Assembly: GCA_025360015.1 (NCBI GenBank)
Contig: JANYCZ010000042.1
Coordinates: forward strand, 111,649-175,648
Reading direction: 5' to 3'
Length of the DNA: 64,000 nt
Source: Verrucomicrobiota bacterium
Lineage (GTDB): Bacteria > Verrucomicrobiota > Verrucomicrobiia > Verrucomicrobiales > Verrucomicrobiaceae
Shown here piece after piece: positions 1 to 9,499 of this stretch (positions are counted from its first letter, which is position 1; each line of letters starts with the position of its first letter). The position numbers and the translations under genes were made by a program. Under the pieces are notes generated by a model. It did not search any database. It was not told the origin of the DNA and saw only the letters and a list, made by a program, of their open reading frames with translations.

Positions 1-750
1 CAGATCCGAGCACTGCCAAACAAGATGGACCACTGGCTGACGGAAAAAGTGGCGCATCAGGTCATCACCGTGAGCCAGTACAGCCACGACCGCATCGTGG
101 AGCAGCGCCCGCATCTGCGCGGCCGCGTGCAAGTCATTCCCAATGCCGCTGATCCACTCTTCAGCCCCTCGTTCACTCCGCTGCCATCAGAAATTCAAGA
201 GCAGTTGAACGCCGCGCCCTACTTCTTCTACGTCGGCGGATTTGAGCCGCGCAAAAACGTTCCCTTCATGCTGAAGGCCTTCGCCGAAGCCAATCTGGAC
301 AGCACCCGGCTGGTGATGGCGGGCGGCGCCGCCTCACACGGCACTGCTTTGCGCGCACAGATCAAGGAGATGAATCTGGAATCCCGCTGCCTGCTGCTGG
401 GCCGCGTGGACGACGCCTGGCTGCCAGGCCTGTATGCCGGCGCTTTGGCATTCGTCTATCCCAGTCTTTACGAAGGCTTCGGTCTTCAAATCTGTGAAGC
501 ATTCGCGATGGGCTGCCCGGTGATCGCAGCAGACGCCACCAGCCTTCCCGAAGTTCTCGGCCCCGGCGGCGAGACCTTCACTCTGGACAGCACGCAGCAG
601 TTGTCCGGACTGCTCAAGCGCATCGCCTGTGACGAGTCCTACCGCGATGAGCTGAAGCAACGCGCCGTGCTGCGCTCCGCGACTTTTAGCTGGGACGAAA
701 CCGCGCGCCTCACCGCGCGCGTCTATTCAAAAATCCTCTCCCAAAACTGA
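1..750 (+). CDS. Glycosyltransferase family 4, 5'-truncated by window edge
   Basis: The reading frame is open from base 1, so the true start lies upstream. The first ATG, at base 25, is not a convincing start because the N-terminal acceptor domain of a GT-B enzyme is missing. What remains is the nucleotide-sugar-binding half: YVGGFEPRKN, then PSLYEGFGLQICEAF, which carries the E-x7-E motif of GT4 retaining transferases, followed by GCPVIAADATSLPEV. The family transfers a sugar from an NDP- or GDP-sugar to a growing glycan on the cytoplasmic face. The next transferase starts 3 bases downstream, so the two are very likely co-transcribed. Donor and acceptor sugars cannot be deduced. Confidence 0.9.
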   Translation, partial: QIRALPNKMDHWLTEKVAHQVITVSQYSHDRIVEQRPHLRGRVQVIPNAADPLFSPSFTPLPSEIQEQLNAAPYFFYVGGFEPRKNVPFMLKAFAEANLDSTRLVMAGGAASHGTALRAQIKEMNLESRCLLLGRVDDAWLPGLYAGALAFVYPSLYEGFGLQICEAFAMGCPVIAADATSLPEVLGPGGETFTLDSTQQLSGLLKRIACDESYRDELKQRAVLRSATFSWDETARLTARVYSKILSQN

Positions 751-753
751 TTC

Positions 754-1974
754 ATGAAGTTGAAATACGTCTTCCCCGAACCGCCGCTGCCTTTTCTAGG
801 GGCCGCCGCACGTCTCTCCCACCTCCTCCTTTCGGAGGCCGTCCAACGTGGCGTCGATGTCGAGGCCTTCATCGAGTACTTTGATGAGGACGACGCCACC
901 GCGCTGCGCGAGATGTTCAACGCTCCGAACTGCAAGCTGCGCCTGTTCTGCGCCAAGACGGTGCCCAAGAACTTCCTGCGCACCACACGCAGCCTGTTCT
1001 GGCAGGGCGCGTTTCTCTATGATGCCGCGTTCATGTCCGCGCTTGATGAAGCCATGCGGGATCCGGATGCCGTGCTGCATCTCGAAACACATTCAGCCTG
1101 CTGGCCCGGCCTCAAATACCTGGACCGCACCATTCTCAATCTTCACTACCTGCTCAACACTGACATGAAGTCGGAGAAGTCCCACGGTCTGCGGGTGAAG
1201 TGGAATCTGCATCGCGAGCGCGAGATGCTCAAGACCTTCAAATACATGGCCGCTGTGACTCCCGCGCTCGCGGATGAAGTGTCCCTCATCAATCCCACCG
1301 CGCTCATCCGCCCCGTACAGTTCGGTCTGGACCTGGCCGGTTATCCTTACTCAGGCCCGTCCGCCATGGGGAATCGTGCGCCCCACATTGGCATGATCGG
1401 CAGCTATGGCTGGGCCCCCACCCGCGCCGCCGCGCGACACTTGTTCAAGCTATGGCCCGAGATCAAGCAGGCCGTGAGCAATGCCAAACTCTTCATCGTC
1501 GGCCGTGGTGCCAACCGCATCCTCGGAGACGATGCCAGAGCCGTGGATGTGAATGCGCGCGTAGTGGAAAACGTGCCCGACATCATTCCCTACTTCCGCG
1601 AACTCGACTGCATGGTGTATGCACCGGAGCATGCCTCGGGCATCAAGGTGAAGGTGCTCGAAGCCTTCGCCCTCGGTGTCCCCGTCGTCACCAACAAGCA
1701 TGGCATCGACGGCATCCCCGTCCGCCACGGCGAGCATTGCATCGTCGGCAGCAGCAACGCGGAACTCACCGCTGGCGTGCGTTACCTCATGGAAAATCCC
1801 GAGGCCAAGCTCCGCATGACCCAGGCGGCCAGACAGCTTGTCGAGGCGATCTGTGCTCCATCCAACGTGTTTGATCAATGGCTCGCCGTCTATGCGCAGA
1901 TGAACGCCCGCAAAGCTGCGAAGCCTCAAAGGCTGGAGCCCGCAGCCTCTCCCGTCGGCCTCGCCGTGACCTGA
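754..1974 (+). CDS. Glycosyltransferase family 4
   Basis: This 406-residue GT-B protein has an N-terminal acceptor domain (about 1-200) and a donor domain starting around IGMIGSYGWAPTRAAARHL. The GIKVKVLEAFALGVPVVTN segment matches the conserved donor-binding region of GT4 enzymes associated with PEP-CTERM/EPS clusters. In that segment the first glutamate of the usual E-x7-E is replaced (ASGIKVKVLE), as in several EPS-type GT4 members. The start ATG is 3 bases after the previous stop and a 28-base gap separates it from the next gene. It probably adds one sugar of the repeat unit; the specificity is unknown. Confidence 0.88.
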   Translation: MKLKYVFPEPPLPFLGAAARLSHLLLSEAVQRGVDVEAFIEYFDEDDATALREMFNAPNCKLRLFCAKTVPKNFLRTTRSLFWQGAFLYDAAFMSALDEAMRDPDAVLHLETHSACWPGLKYLDRTILNLHYLLNTDMKSEKSHGLRVKWNLHREREMLKTFKYMAAVTPALADEVSLINPTALIRPVQFGLDLAGYPYSGPSAMGNRAPHIGMIGSYGWAPTRAAARHLFKLWPEIKQAVSNAKLFIVGRGANRILGDDARAVDVNARVVENVPDIIPYFRELDCMVYAPEHASGIKVKVLEAFALGVPVVTNKHGIDGIPVRHGEHCIVGSSNAELTAGVRYLMENPEAKLRMTQAARQLVEAICAPSNVFDQWLAVYAQMNARKAAKPQRLEPAASPVGLAVT

Positions 1975-2002
1975 TTCAATTTCAACCTCATCCACATCCA
2001 CC

Positions 2003-2926
2003 ATGGCAAGTGAAATATCCGCTCTTATCATCTGCGGTGACCGTCTCGACGAAGTCACCCGCTGCCTCGAAAGTCTCGCTAAGCTCGGCGATCTCCTCCA
2101 CGAGGTGCTTCTGCTCAAAAACGCACCGAAGCATCCCTGGCGGGACAACTGCTTCGAGTCAGTGCCTTCAGGCGTCCGCAACCGCCTGAACATCATCTCT
2201 TCCGAGAAGCAGGTCTTCCCCACCACCGGCCGCAACATGCTGGCAGCACAGGCCACGGGCTCTGTTTATCTGTTCCTCGATGACGACTCACTCGTGCTGG
2301 AGCGCAACGGCATCGAGGGCGGCCTGAATATTTTAAAAACCGACACCACCGTCGGCTCTATCGCCTACCCGCAGTCCACCGAAGATGGCAAACTGGCCCC
2401 CTACATGCAGCCTGCGCCTGTGGAGCATCCTTGCTTCACCTGCGGTTTCATGACCTGCGCGGCACTGGTGCGGGCGGATGTGTACCACAAGCTGGGCGGC
2501 TTCCAGGAGCTGCTGCAAATGGCCCACGAGGAGAATGAATTCTGCAAACGGCAGTGGGATCTGGGGTTCTCAGTGGTCTATCTGCCAGACACCTGCATCT
2601 GCCACAACCCAAGCCCGAACGCACGCAACAGCAGCCAGCGCGCCAAGCTGAACGCACGCAATGGCTGGTATCAGGCCGTGCTGCATGAACCGCTGCCGCT
2701 GCTGTGTTGCACCCTTCTTCCACGTCTGCTTCTCGGTGCCCGCTACCTGCGGCAGGCCAAGGGGTGGACGGAGGGGAACTGGTTCCCGTTGCTTTCCGAA
2801 GGCCTGCAAAACCTGGCCACCGACCTCCCCGCCCTGTGGCGTGCACGCAAACCTCTTCACTGGGCCAGCCTGCGACGCTGGCAGCAGATCAAACAGGATT
2901 ATCCCCGCTACCCAAACGCCGCCTAA
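2003..2926 (+). CDS. Glycosyltransferase family 2
   Basis: This 307-residue GT-A fold protein starts with the typical strand ISALIICGDRLDEVTRCLES. It carries a DDD metal/nucleotide-binding motif in YLFLDDDSLVL (about residues 90-100) and a HEENEFCKR acidic motif near residue 175 where the catalytic base of GT2 enzymes sits. The C-terminal part (about 225-307) is basic and partly hydrophobic, consistent with membrane association. It is an inverting transferase of the EPS operon. It lies 28 bases after the GT4 gene and 12 bases before the FkbM gene. The substrate is unknown. Confidence 0.88.
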   Translation: MASEISALIICGDRLDEVTRCLESLAKLGDLLHEVLLLKNAPKHPWRDNCFESVPSGVRNRLNIISSEKQVFPTTGRNMLAAQATGSVYLFLDDDSLVLERNGIEGGLNILKTDTTVGSIAYPQSTEDGKLAPYMQPAPVEHPCFTCGFMTCAALVRADVYHKLGGFQELLQMAHEENEFCKRQWDLGFSVVYLPDTCICHNPSPNARNSSQRAKLNARNGWYQAVLHEPLPLLCCTLLPRLLLGARYLRQAKGWTEGNWFPLLSEGLQNLATDLPALWRARKPLHWASLRRWQQIKQDYPRYPNAA

Positions 2927-2938
2927 GCGAACCCCCAT

Positions 2939-3751
2939 ATGAAAACCACCACTAGAAACGTCCGCCCCGGCCTCCGCCGGTGGTGCCTCAATACCCACCC
3001 CAAGGAAATCGGCGCATGCGTCAAGTGGGTCATGCGCACCCGCAGGATTGAAACAGAACTGAAGGACAACGGCGTGCGCCTCTGGCTGGACCCGATTAGC
3101 CCGCTGGCTGACGCGCTGGACCAGGGCAAGTACGAAGAGCAGCTTGAGAACTGGCTGCGGTCCACCCTGGACTCCACCGGGACCTTTCTCGATGTGGGGG
3201 CAAATGAGGGCTACTTTTCCATGTTTGCGGCGGTGACGCTGAAGGCGGCCAGGGTGGTCTGTGTGGAGCCCAACTCTGCGCTGTGGCCGGTGATCATGCG
3301 CAATGTTCAGTTGAATCTGGCCAGCGTCTGCTCGCTCGCTCCCTTCGCAATTGGAGATTTTGCCGGCAAGGCAGAGTTCGTGATTCAGCCGTCCACCAAC
3401 AGCGGCGCGTCCTCACTGTGCCAGCGCCCGAGCCGCCTCGACCGTTTCCGCGAGCGCCGCAGCGTGCCGGTGGTGACGCTGGACTGGCTCATCCAGTCCA
3501 AGGGCATCATCGAAGTCTCTGCCATCAAGGTCGATGTGGAAGGCTTCGAGGAAAAGGTCATCGCAGGCGCCCGGGAAAGCCTGAAAAACGGCGTCATCAA
3601 ATCGGTGGCCATTGAGATGCACAACACGCTGGAACGCACGCATGAACACGCCGCTGACGAGATCCGAGAAATGATGAAAGCGGTCGGCTACTCCGAACGC
3701 CCTTCCGACTGCTTCCGCTGGATCTTCTTTGACCGCCCTAACACCAAGTAA
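2939..3751 (+). CDS. FkbM family SAM-dependent methyltransferase
   Basis: This 270-residue protein has a Rossmann SAM-binding motif, FLDVGANEGYFSMFAAV, near residues 81-97. A second conserved block, IKVDVEGFEEKVIAGA near residue 200, is characteristic of FkbM-type O-methyltransferases. Enzymes of this family in polysaccharide clusters methylate hydroxyls of sugar residues, sometimes capping the chain. The N-terminal 70 residues are basic and not part of the core fold. The next gene starts 5 bases downstream. Sugar O-methylation is inferred from the context; the exact acceptor is unknown. Confidence 0.88.
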   Translation: MKTTTRNVRPGLRRWCLNTHPKEIGACVKWVMRTRRIETELKDNGVRLWLDPISPLADALDQGKYEEQLENWLRSTLDSTGTFLDVGANEGYFSMFAAVTLKAARVVCVEPNSALWPVIMRNVQLNLASVCSLAPFAIGDFAGKAEFVIQPSTNSGASSLCQRPSRLDRFRERRSVPVVTLDWLIQSKGIIEVSAIKVDVEGFEEKVIAGARESLKNGVIKSVAIEMHNTLERTHEHAADEIREMMKAVGYSERPSDCFRWIFFDRPNTK

Positions 3752-3756
3752 TCACC

Positions 3757-4677
3757 ATGTCTCCTCAAAACACTCCCCCTGTTGTAATCGGAGCCATCAA
3801 TCATCACGAATGGCCCGTGGTCGCGCCATGGATCAAATCCCTGCGCAAAACTTCCTTCACCGGCCGCGTGATTCTCGTCACGTATGAGGACGTGGCGGAA
3901 TACGTGAAGGCTCAGATGCGCCACCACGGCGTCGAAATCGTCGAAGCCAAGATGGAGATCTCCGTCAACCGCGGACGCTTCAAAGACTTCGCCGCCATTC
4001 TTGAATCCATCCCGCCAGAAACATGCGTCGTCGCCACCGATGTGCGCGACGTGGTGTTCCAGGAAGACCCCACCACGCTGGCCGACCTTCTGGATGTCTC
4101 CAAGAAAAAAGAACTCGTCGTCAGCTCCGAAGGCTGGCGCTACCACGACTCCGAATGGAACCTCGCCACGCTGCGCAAAGTCTTCCCCACGCATGAAGCC
4201 CGCATGCTCTACGAGGAGGTCTACTGCTCCGGCGTCATCGTCGGCACCGCAGGCGCGCTGAAGCGCCTCTCTGAGCGCATCTGGGATCTCGCCAAATCAG
4301 CCCCCAGTTTCAACGGCGACCAGGTGGCCATGAACATCGCGCTGCGTGAGCCCGAGTTCATGAATCAAACCCGCTTCCTCACCGTGCAGGACGGTCGCAT
4401 CTTCCACGCACGCGCCACCTGGCTGCGCCACAAGCAGGGAGCGTCCACGCTGGGTGAACCCAAGTTCTCCATGCTCAGCGGCATCGCTCTCAAGGTCGAC
4501 GAAAAGCCCGTCTCCGTCCTCCATCAATACACCGAGAGCACCGCCGAACGCATGCGCGTGCTGCTGCGCTACAACTGCCTCCTCACCGGCGTCGCCCATC
4601 GCCTGAAGCAGCGCTTCAGACCTGCCGACGACAGCAAGGTCTATTGGAAGACCTCACCCGCGTCGCCGCCTGCGTGA
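3757..4677 (+). CDS. Putative GT-A type glycosyltransferase, paralogue A
   Basis: This 306-residue protein belongs to no family I can name with certainty. It has a GT-A-like layout: an N-terminal strand VVIGAINHHEW, a DxxD motif TDVRDVVF at residues 94-101 where GT8/GT77-like enzymes keep their metal-binding aspartates, SSEGWRYH near 123, and FNGDQVAMN at 185-193. It is clearly paralogous to the protein encoded at 5653-6558, which keeps DVRD, FNGDQ and HQYT at equivalent positions. The two flank an ATP-grasp gene. A nucleotide-sugar transferase in EPS synthesis is the best guess; catalytic function is inferred from motifs only. Confidence 0.7.
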   Translation: MSPQNTPPVVIGAINHHEWPVVAPWIKSLRKTSFTGRVILVTYEDVAEYVKAQMRHHGVEIVEAKMEISVNRGRFKDFAAILESIPPETCVVATDVRDVVFQEDPTTLADLLDVSKKKELVVSSEGWRYHDSEWNLATLRKVFPTHEARMLYEEVYCSGVIVGTAGALKRLSERIWDLAKSAPSFNGDQVAMNIALREPEFMNQTRFLTVQDGRIFHARATWLRHKQGASTLGEPKFSMLSGIALKVDEKPVSVLHQYTESTAERMRVLLRYNCLLTGVAHRLKQRFRPADDSKVYWKTSPASPPA

Positions 4678-4720
4678 CCCCCTCGGCTTGCCTGTCAGAC
4701 CAACCACCAACCAACCAACC

Positions 4721-5632
4721 ATGATATCCAACCTGCCGTTCGTCCGTTTTTTTGCCCACGGAGGCGTGGGCAAGACACTCGCCAAGATCCTGCCCGACAC
4801 TCCTTGGGCCAGCTACCTCCTCTCCTTCCGCGTCTTCATGCGCACCTATGGATTTCGCCCCAGTCTGAAGCGTCCCCGCACGCTGAATGAATGGCTCTTC
4901 GCCCGCAAGGTCATGCTGCCCCGCAGCGTCTCCTTCGCCCCATGGGTGGACAAGCACCTCGCCAAGGAGTCCGTGGCCAATACGCTGCACAAGCAGGATG
5001 TCGAGTGCCACGTGGCTCGCACTCTGCACTACGCCACCTCGGCGGACGATGCCTTCTTCAATGCCGAGCTGCCACGCTGCGTCGTGAAAGGCACCCACGG
5101 CTCCGGCATGACCATCCTCATCGAATCCCCACGCCGCCTCACCGAAGATGAAAAAAACCAGATGCGCCAGTGGCTCACCGTGGACTACTTCTGGGGCTCG
5201 CGTGAGCCGAGCTACCGGCATCTGAAGCCCGGCATCATCGCAGAGGAGTTTCTGCCCAGCGACGGCCTCGTCCCCGAGGACTTCAAGTTCTTTTGCTTCA
5301 AGGGCAAGGTCGCCTTCATCCAGCATGACACCGGGCGCTACATCGACCACCGCCGCTGCCTCTATTCCCCCACCTGGGAGCGGCTGCCAGTCAGCCTCCA
5401 GTATCATTCCTATGAGCACACGTCCGAGGCGCCAAAGGATCTGAAAATGATGATCGCCATCGCCAAGCGCCTGTCCGAAAAACAAAACTTCGTGCGCGTG
5501 GATCTCTACCAGACACGCGCCGGAGTCTACTTCGGCGAGATGACTTTCTTCCCCGGCAGCGGGCTCGAGGTCTTCAACCCCATCACCTTCGACACAGAAG
5601 TCTATCAGCACTGGATGACCCAGGCCTGCTGA
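4721..5632 (+). CDS. TupA-like ATP-grasp family protein
   Basis: This 303-residue protein resembles the TupA-like ATP-grasp family, named after a teichuronopeptide biosynthesis protein that forms amide bonds. Supporting blocks are PRCVVKGTHGSGMTI (ATP-grasp lysine and glycine-rich loop, about 118-132), IIAEEFLPSDGLVPEDFKFF (about 177-196) and NFVRVDLYQTRAGVYFGEMT near the C-terminus, where metal-binding acidic and asparagine residues lie. I placed the start at the ATG at 4721 rather than the upstream TTG at 4688, because the TTG would add 11 unconserved residues over a CCAA-rich leader. It may attach an amino acid to a uronic acid residue of the polymer; this is inference from family and context. 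Confidence 0.82.
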   Translation: MISNLPFVRFFAHGGVGKTLAKILPDTPWASYLLSFRVFMRTYGFRPSLKRPRTLNEWLFARKVMLPRSVSFAPWVDKHLAKESVANTLHKQDVECHVARTLHYATSADDAFFNAELPRCVVKGTHGSGMTILIESPRRLTEDEKNQMRQWLTVDYFWGSREPSYRHLKPGIIAEEFLPSDGLVPEDFKFFCFKGKVAFIQHDTGRYIDHRRCLYSPTWERLPVSLQYHSYEHTSEAPKDLKMMIAIAKRLSEKQNFVRVDLYQTRAGVYFGEMTFFPGSGLEVFNPITFDTEVYQHWMTQAC

Positions 5633-5652
5633 AGTTCCGAAAAAGTTTCCTC

Positions 5653-6558
5653 ATGAAAACGAACGCCAAAAACTCGGACTTCCTCATCGGAGCCATCGAC
5701 CACCACGACTGGGCTGACGTGTGCTGCTGGCACCGCTCGGCATTACAGGCCGGATTCACCGGTCAGGTCATCCTGCTCTGCTATGAGCACATGACGGAGC
5801 AGGCGCTCGGCCGGTTGCGTGCCGAGGGCATCCAGATCATCACCGCCCGCAGCGGCCGTGGTGTCAACGAAGACCGCTTCAAGGATGTCGCGGACTTCGC
5901 CGAGGAGCACCTTGATCCCGATGCACGCATCCTCATGTGCGATGTGCGTGACGTCGCCTTCCAGCGCTCCATCCATGATGTGCTCGACGGCCTGCTCGAT
6001 GAAAAGCCGCTGGCCTGCGCCTCCGAAGGCGTCACCTACGGCAGCTCGGCCTGGAACCTCGAAAACGTGCGCTCGAACTTCCCCGACCTGATGGACATCA
6101 TCTGCCCCATGGAAATCTTCTGCGCCGGGGTCATCGCCGGGCGCGCGGGACGCTTCGTGGAGTTTTGCCGCGCCATCTGGAGCCAGTCCATCCGCGCCAC
6201 GAGCTTCAATGGCGACCAGATCGCCATGAACATGGTCATGCGCACGTCAGAGTTCGCCGGAGAGATGAACTTCCAGCCAGCACACAATGCCATGATATGC
6301 CATTACGGCAACATGGCCTTGGACCGCCAGGTGAGCATCAGCGCGAACGGCCTGCTCGATGATGTGAACGGACTCGTGGGCGTGTTTCATCAATACACCC
6401 GCGACTCCCGCGTGCGCTTCCGCACGCTGCTGCGGCATCGCTGCCTCATCTCCTTCTACGGCGGCAAGCTCCTCTCCGCACTCCGTCGCAAACTGGGCAT
6501 GCAGCCCGACTGGACCCCCTACTGGATCACCCCCGTGTCCAACACTCAACACGCATGA
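5653..6558 (+). CDS. Putative GT-A type glycosyltransferase, paralogue B
   Basis: This 301-residue protein is paralogous to the one encoded at 3757-4677. Shared blocks include an IGAI-D/N-HH start, the acidic CDVRDVAFQ motif (aspartates 97 and 100), CASEG near 122-126, FNGDQIAMNM at 185-194, and FHQYTRDSRVRFRTLLRHRC towards the end. Conservation of the DxxD and DQ motifs at the same residue numbers suggests both copies are active and share a fold. The stop overlaps the start of the next gene by 4 bases (ATGA). The role in EPS assembly is inferred from the location; the sugar is unknown. Confidence 0.7.
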   Translation: MKTNAKNSDFLIGAIDHHDWADVCCWHRSALQAGFTGQVILLCYEHMTEQALGRLRAEGIQIITARSGRGVNEDRFKDVADFAEEHLDPDARILMCDVRDVAFQRSIHDVLDGLLDEKPLACASEGVTYGSSAWNLENVRSNFPDLMDIICPMEIFCAGVIAGRAGRFVEFCRAIWSQSIRATSFNGDQIAMNMVMRTSEFAGEMNFQPAHNAMICHYGNMALDRQVSISANGLLDDVNGLVGVFHQYTRDSRVRFRTLLRHRCLISFYGGKLLSALRRKLGMQPDWTPYWITPVSNTQHA

Positions 6559-8786
6559 AAATCGCCGTCAGCGGATATGTCTCTGCACAGGAGGGCAGCG
6601 TGGCTTCAGCCAATGCACTGCTCCTGCGCTCCCTCCTCACAGAGGGTCATGAAGTGGACTTCTTTTCGAAGCCCTCGTTCGTCGATCCCCGGCCCGGCGT
6701 CGGTGAGCATGAGCGTTTCCGTTTCATCAGCACGGACAACGTCGGCCCGGATCGCTTTCGCGCCAAGGTTCAAAAGGTGCCCTTCCTCGGCTTCCTCGCC
6801 TGCCGTGTGGACTGCGCCACCTACGAGCGCCTGCTCTTGAAAAAGATGCGGCAGGAGCACGCCACCCGCCGCTATGATCTCTGCCTCTGGCTCGGCGATT
6901 ACGCCCCAGGCCGTGTCAAAAACCTGCCCATGGTCAGCTTCGCCCAGGGTCCGCCCGGCACGGATGCCCGCTCCATCGTTTCACGCTTCACCGAGATTCG
7001 CAAACTAGCCGGCAGCAGGCGCGCGCTGCAGTGGTTCACCCTCGCAAAGCTCCGCCTCTCCCCTCTCGGCCTCCCCCCTCTGAAACATTCAGACCACATC
7101 ATCGTCGGCAGCACCCAGTCAAAGCAGACGCTGCATGCAGTCTATGGCGTGCCACCGGCTCAGATCTCAGCACTGCCCTACCCCATTGATCTAAACATGT
7201 TCCGCCCGGCGGAAGAACCTGCACCCCCGAGCAACGAGCTGCGCGTGCTCTGGCTCGGCCGCATCATTCCGCGCAAGCGCCTCGATCTCTTTCTCTGCGG
7301 CATTGAGCACGCCATTCGCCAGGGCCTTCAAGTCAAAGCCACCATCGTCGGCGGCCTCGGCTTTGTGCCAGGCTATGAAAAGCTCATCGAAGCCTTCCCC
7401 TTCCCTGATCGCCTGCGCTGGATCAAAGGCATGCCACGTCAGCAAGTCCCCGCGCTGCTGCATCAGCACGATGTTCTCATCCAGCCCAGCGATGAAGAAA
7501 ACTTCGGCTCCTCCGTGTCCGAGGCCCAGGCCTGCGGACTCCCCGTCATCGTCGGCCACACCAATGGCAACGCCGACTACCTCTGCTCCCGCGATGTGCA
7601 TCTCACGGATGACCGCGCCGAGACCCTCGCCGCCGCGCTCAAGCACACGGCCCACACCAAATCCGGCTCACCGCTCCTCTCACGCTCACTCGCAGAGCAG
7701 CACTTTGAGCTCACTCAGGTCACCCAGCACCTCAGCACCATTCTTGCAGAGGTGCTGGCCTCCCGCTCACCAGTCACCCGCGCACGCATGCATACTCAGT
7801 CTGAAACCATCGACATCATCATCCCCACGCTGAAGCGCCCCGATCACCTGCGCCGCTGCCTTGAGGCGCTGAAGCAGCAGGACAAGCAGGCAGACCAGAT
7901 CCTGGTAGGCGTGCGCGCGGACGATGAAGTGACTCACGCGGTGATCCAGGAATACGAGGTCACGCTGCCAGTGCGCGCCGTGGAGGCACGCGGCGTGGGT
8001 GTCGTCGGCTCCATGAACTCCTGCCTCAAAGAATGCCACGCCCAGTGGATCGCCCTGCTGGATGATGATGTGGAAATCCCACCACACTGGCTCAGCAACA
8101 TGCTGGCCCATGGGCAGTCACGCTCAGACGTCGTGGCCGCAGGCGCGCGCGACATGCTCCAGGACTACCCCGAGATGCGCAAAACCGAACCTCTGGAGGA
8201 AGACGTCGGCAATGTGCATTGGTTTGGCCGCGTCACCGGCGGTCATCACCGTGGCGGCGGCACGGCTCGCGCCGTGCAGGTCCTTCGTGGTTCCAACTGC
8301 CTTTTTCAGGGCGACTTCCTGCGCTCCTGCGGCTTTGAAAGCGGCCTGCGTGGCAGAGGCGCTCAGGTCAACTGGGAGCTCGCACTCGGCCTGCAAGCCA
8401 AAGCGCAAAACCTCAAGATGATCTTCGATCCCACCGTGCACATCATTCACAATGTGGCTCCGCGTCATGATGGTGACACCGTGCATCGCGGCATCTTCAA
8501 TTTCGAAGGCACCAGCGACATCGCCTACAATGAAACCTTCGTCGCTCTCAAGCACGGCACCGGCCTCGTGCGCTGGACTATTCCTCTGTGGCAGGCGCTC
8601 ATCGGCAGTCACGTCTGCCCCGGCCTCGCCCGTGCGGTGGATTTCATCCTCCGTCCACGCTCCCAGCCACGCCAGCGTTTTGCCGCCACCCTTACCGGAC
8701 GCCTAGCCGCCTTTAAGGCATGCCTTAGCCGCACTCAGACAACAGGGAGCTTATTGTCTCATCAGACAGCCGCCCCCGCCCCTTAG
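6555..8786 (+). CDS. Two-domain glycosyltransferase: GT4 fused to GT2
   Basis: This 743-residue protein joins two transferases. The N-terminal GT-B part (about 1-405) has the donor-domain start [18 protein letters not shown] and a [19 protein letters not shown] motif with the E-x7-E arrangement. The C-terminal GT-A part begins near residue 417 with [20 protein letters not shown] and carries the DDD motif [12 protein letters not shown]. An internal ATG at codon 412 could give a separate GT2 polypeptide, but the frame is continuous across the junction. The protein could add two consecutive sugars. The next gene's likely ATG start is about 50 bases downstream. Confidence 0.88.
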   Translation: MKIAVSGYVSAQEGSVASANALLLRSLLTEGHEVDFFSKPSFVDPRPGVGEHERFRFISTDNVGPDRFRAKVQKVPFLGFLACRVDCATYERLLLKKMRQEHATRRYDLCLWLGDYAPGRVKNLPMVSFAQGPPGTDARSIVSRFTEIRKLAGSRRALQWFTLAKLRLSPLGLPPLKHSDHIIVGSTQSKQTLHAVYGVPPAQISALPYPIDLNMFRPAEEPAPPSNELRVLWLGRIIPRKRLDLFLCGIEHAIRQGLQVKATIVGGLGFVPGYEKLIEAFPFPDRLRWIKGMPRQQVPALLHQHDVLIQPSDEENFGSSVSEAQACGLPVIVGHTNGNADYLCSRDVHLTDDRAETLAAALKHTAHTKSGSPLLSRSLAEQHFELTQVTQHLSTILAEVLASRSPVTRARMHTQSETIDIIIPTLKRPDHLRRCLEALKQQDKQADQILVGVRADDEVTHAVIQEYEVTLPVRAVEARGVGVVGSMNSCLKECHAQWIALLDDDVEIPPHWLSNMLAHGQSRSDVVAAGARDMLQDYPEMRKTEPLEEDVGNVHWFGRVTGGHHRGGGTARAVQVLRGSNCLFQGDFLRSCGFESGLRGRGAQVNWELALGLQAKAQNLKMIFDPTVHIIHNVAPRHDGDTVHRGIFNFEGTSDIAYNETFVALKHGTGLVRWTIPLWQALIGSHVCPGLARAVDFILRPRSQPRQRFAATLTGRLAAFKACLSRTQTTGSLLSHQTAAPAP

Positions 8787-8835
8787 ACAGGTGTGCTCAG
8801 GGTGTCTGCCGAAAGTCCACTTTTTCCACATCCCC

Positions 8836-9498
8836 ATGATCGCCTATCTTTTTCAAAACCGGCTCAGAGCCCCCCTCTTCAGTCCCGCCTGGGTGAAGAA
8901 CTGGCTCAAGCGCGTGTGGACGCTCCCCAGCCTCCTCGGCTACTGCTGGCAGTCCATGCGCTGGCGCATGAAGGGCGCGCGCATCGCCACTTCCACCGTG
9001 ATTTCAAAGCTCACCGTGCAGGGCCAGGCCTCGCACCTCACCATCGGCGAAGGCTGCTGCATCGGCATCACCACCATGCAGTCGCATGCGCAGATCAGCA
9101 TCGGCAAATGCGTCGTCATCAATGACGGCGTGCGCCTCATCACCGGTTCGCATGACATCACCTCCCCCACCTATGAGCACATCTTCGCACCCATCGTCGT
9201 GGAAGATTACGCCTGGGTCGCTACCGACGCCATGGTGCTCAAAGGCGTCACCATCGGTCGCGGCGCAGTGGTCGCCGCCGGTGCCGTCGTGGTGAAGGAT
9301 GTGCGCCCCTTCGCCGTCGTCGGCGGGAATCCCGCCAAAGAGATCGGCACCCGCAACATCGAACGCTTTGAGTATCTGCCCTCGTCCTGGTTTGGCCCTG
9401 TGATGGCCTGGACCGGCCGCAATCCCATACAGGCCTCCACGCCCGCGAAACCAGCCGGCGAGCCTCTGTGCCCCGTCGCTGAACCTCTGCTGCAATAG
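8836..9498 (+). CDS. Hexapeptide-repeat acyltransferase (LbH family)
   Basis: This protein of about 220 residues forms a left-handed beta-helix: imperfect hexapeptides run from [20 protein letters not shown] through [20 protein letters not shown]. It ends with the family signature [13 protein letters not shown]. The histidine in [12 protein letters not shown] sits where maltose/galactoside O-acetyltransferases have their catalytic histidine. Such enzymes use acetyl-CoA to O-acetylate sugars. The frame can be extended to a GTG near 8791, but I chose the ATG at 8836 because the extension is not family-like. It probably decorates the EPS repeat unit. Confidence 0.87.
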   Translation: MIAYLFQNRLRAPLFSPAWVKNWLKRVWTLPSLLGYCWQSMRWRMKGARIATSTVISKLTVQGQASHLTIGEGCCIGITTMQSHAQISIGKCVVINDGVRLITGSHDITSPTYEHIFAPIVVEDYAWVATDAMVLKGVTIGRGAVVAAGAVVVKDVRPFAVVGGNPAKEIGTRNIERFEYLPSSWFGPVMAWTGRNPIQASTPAKPAGEPLCPVAEPLLQ

Positions 9499-9499
9499 C

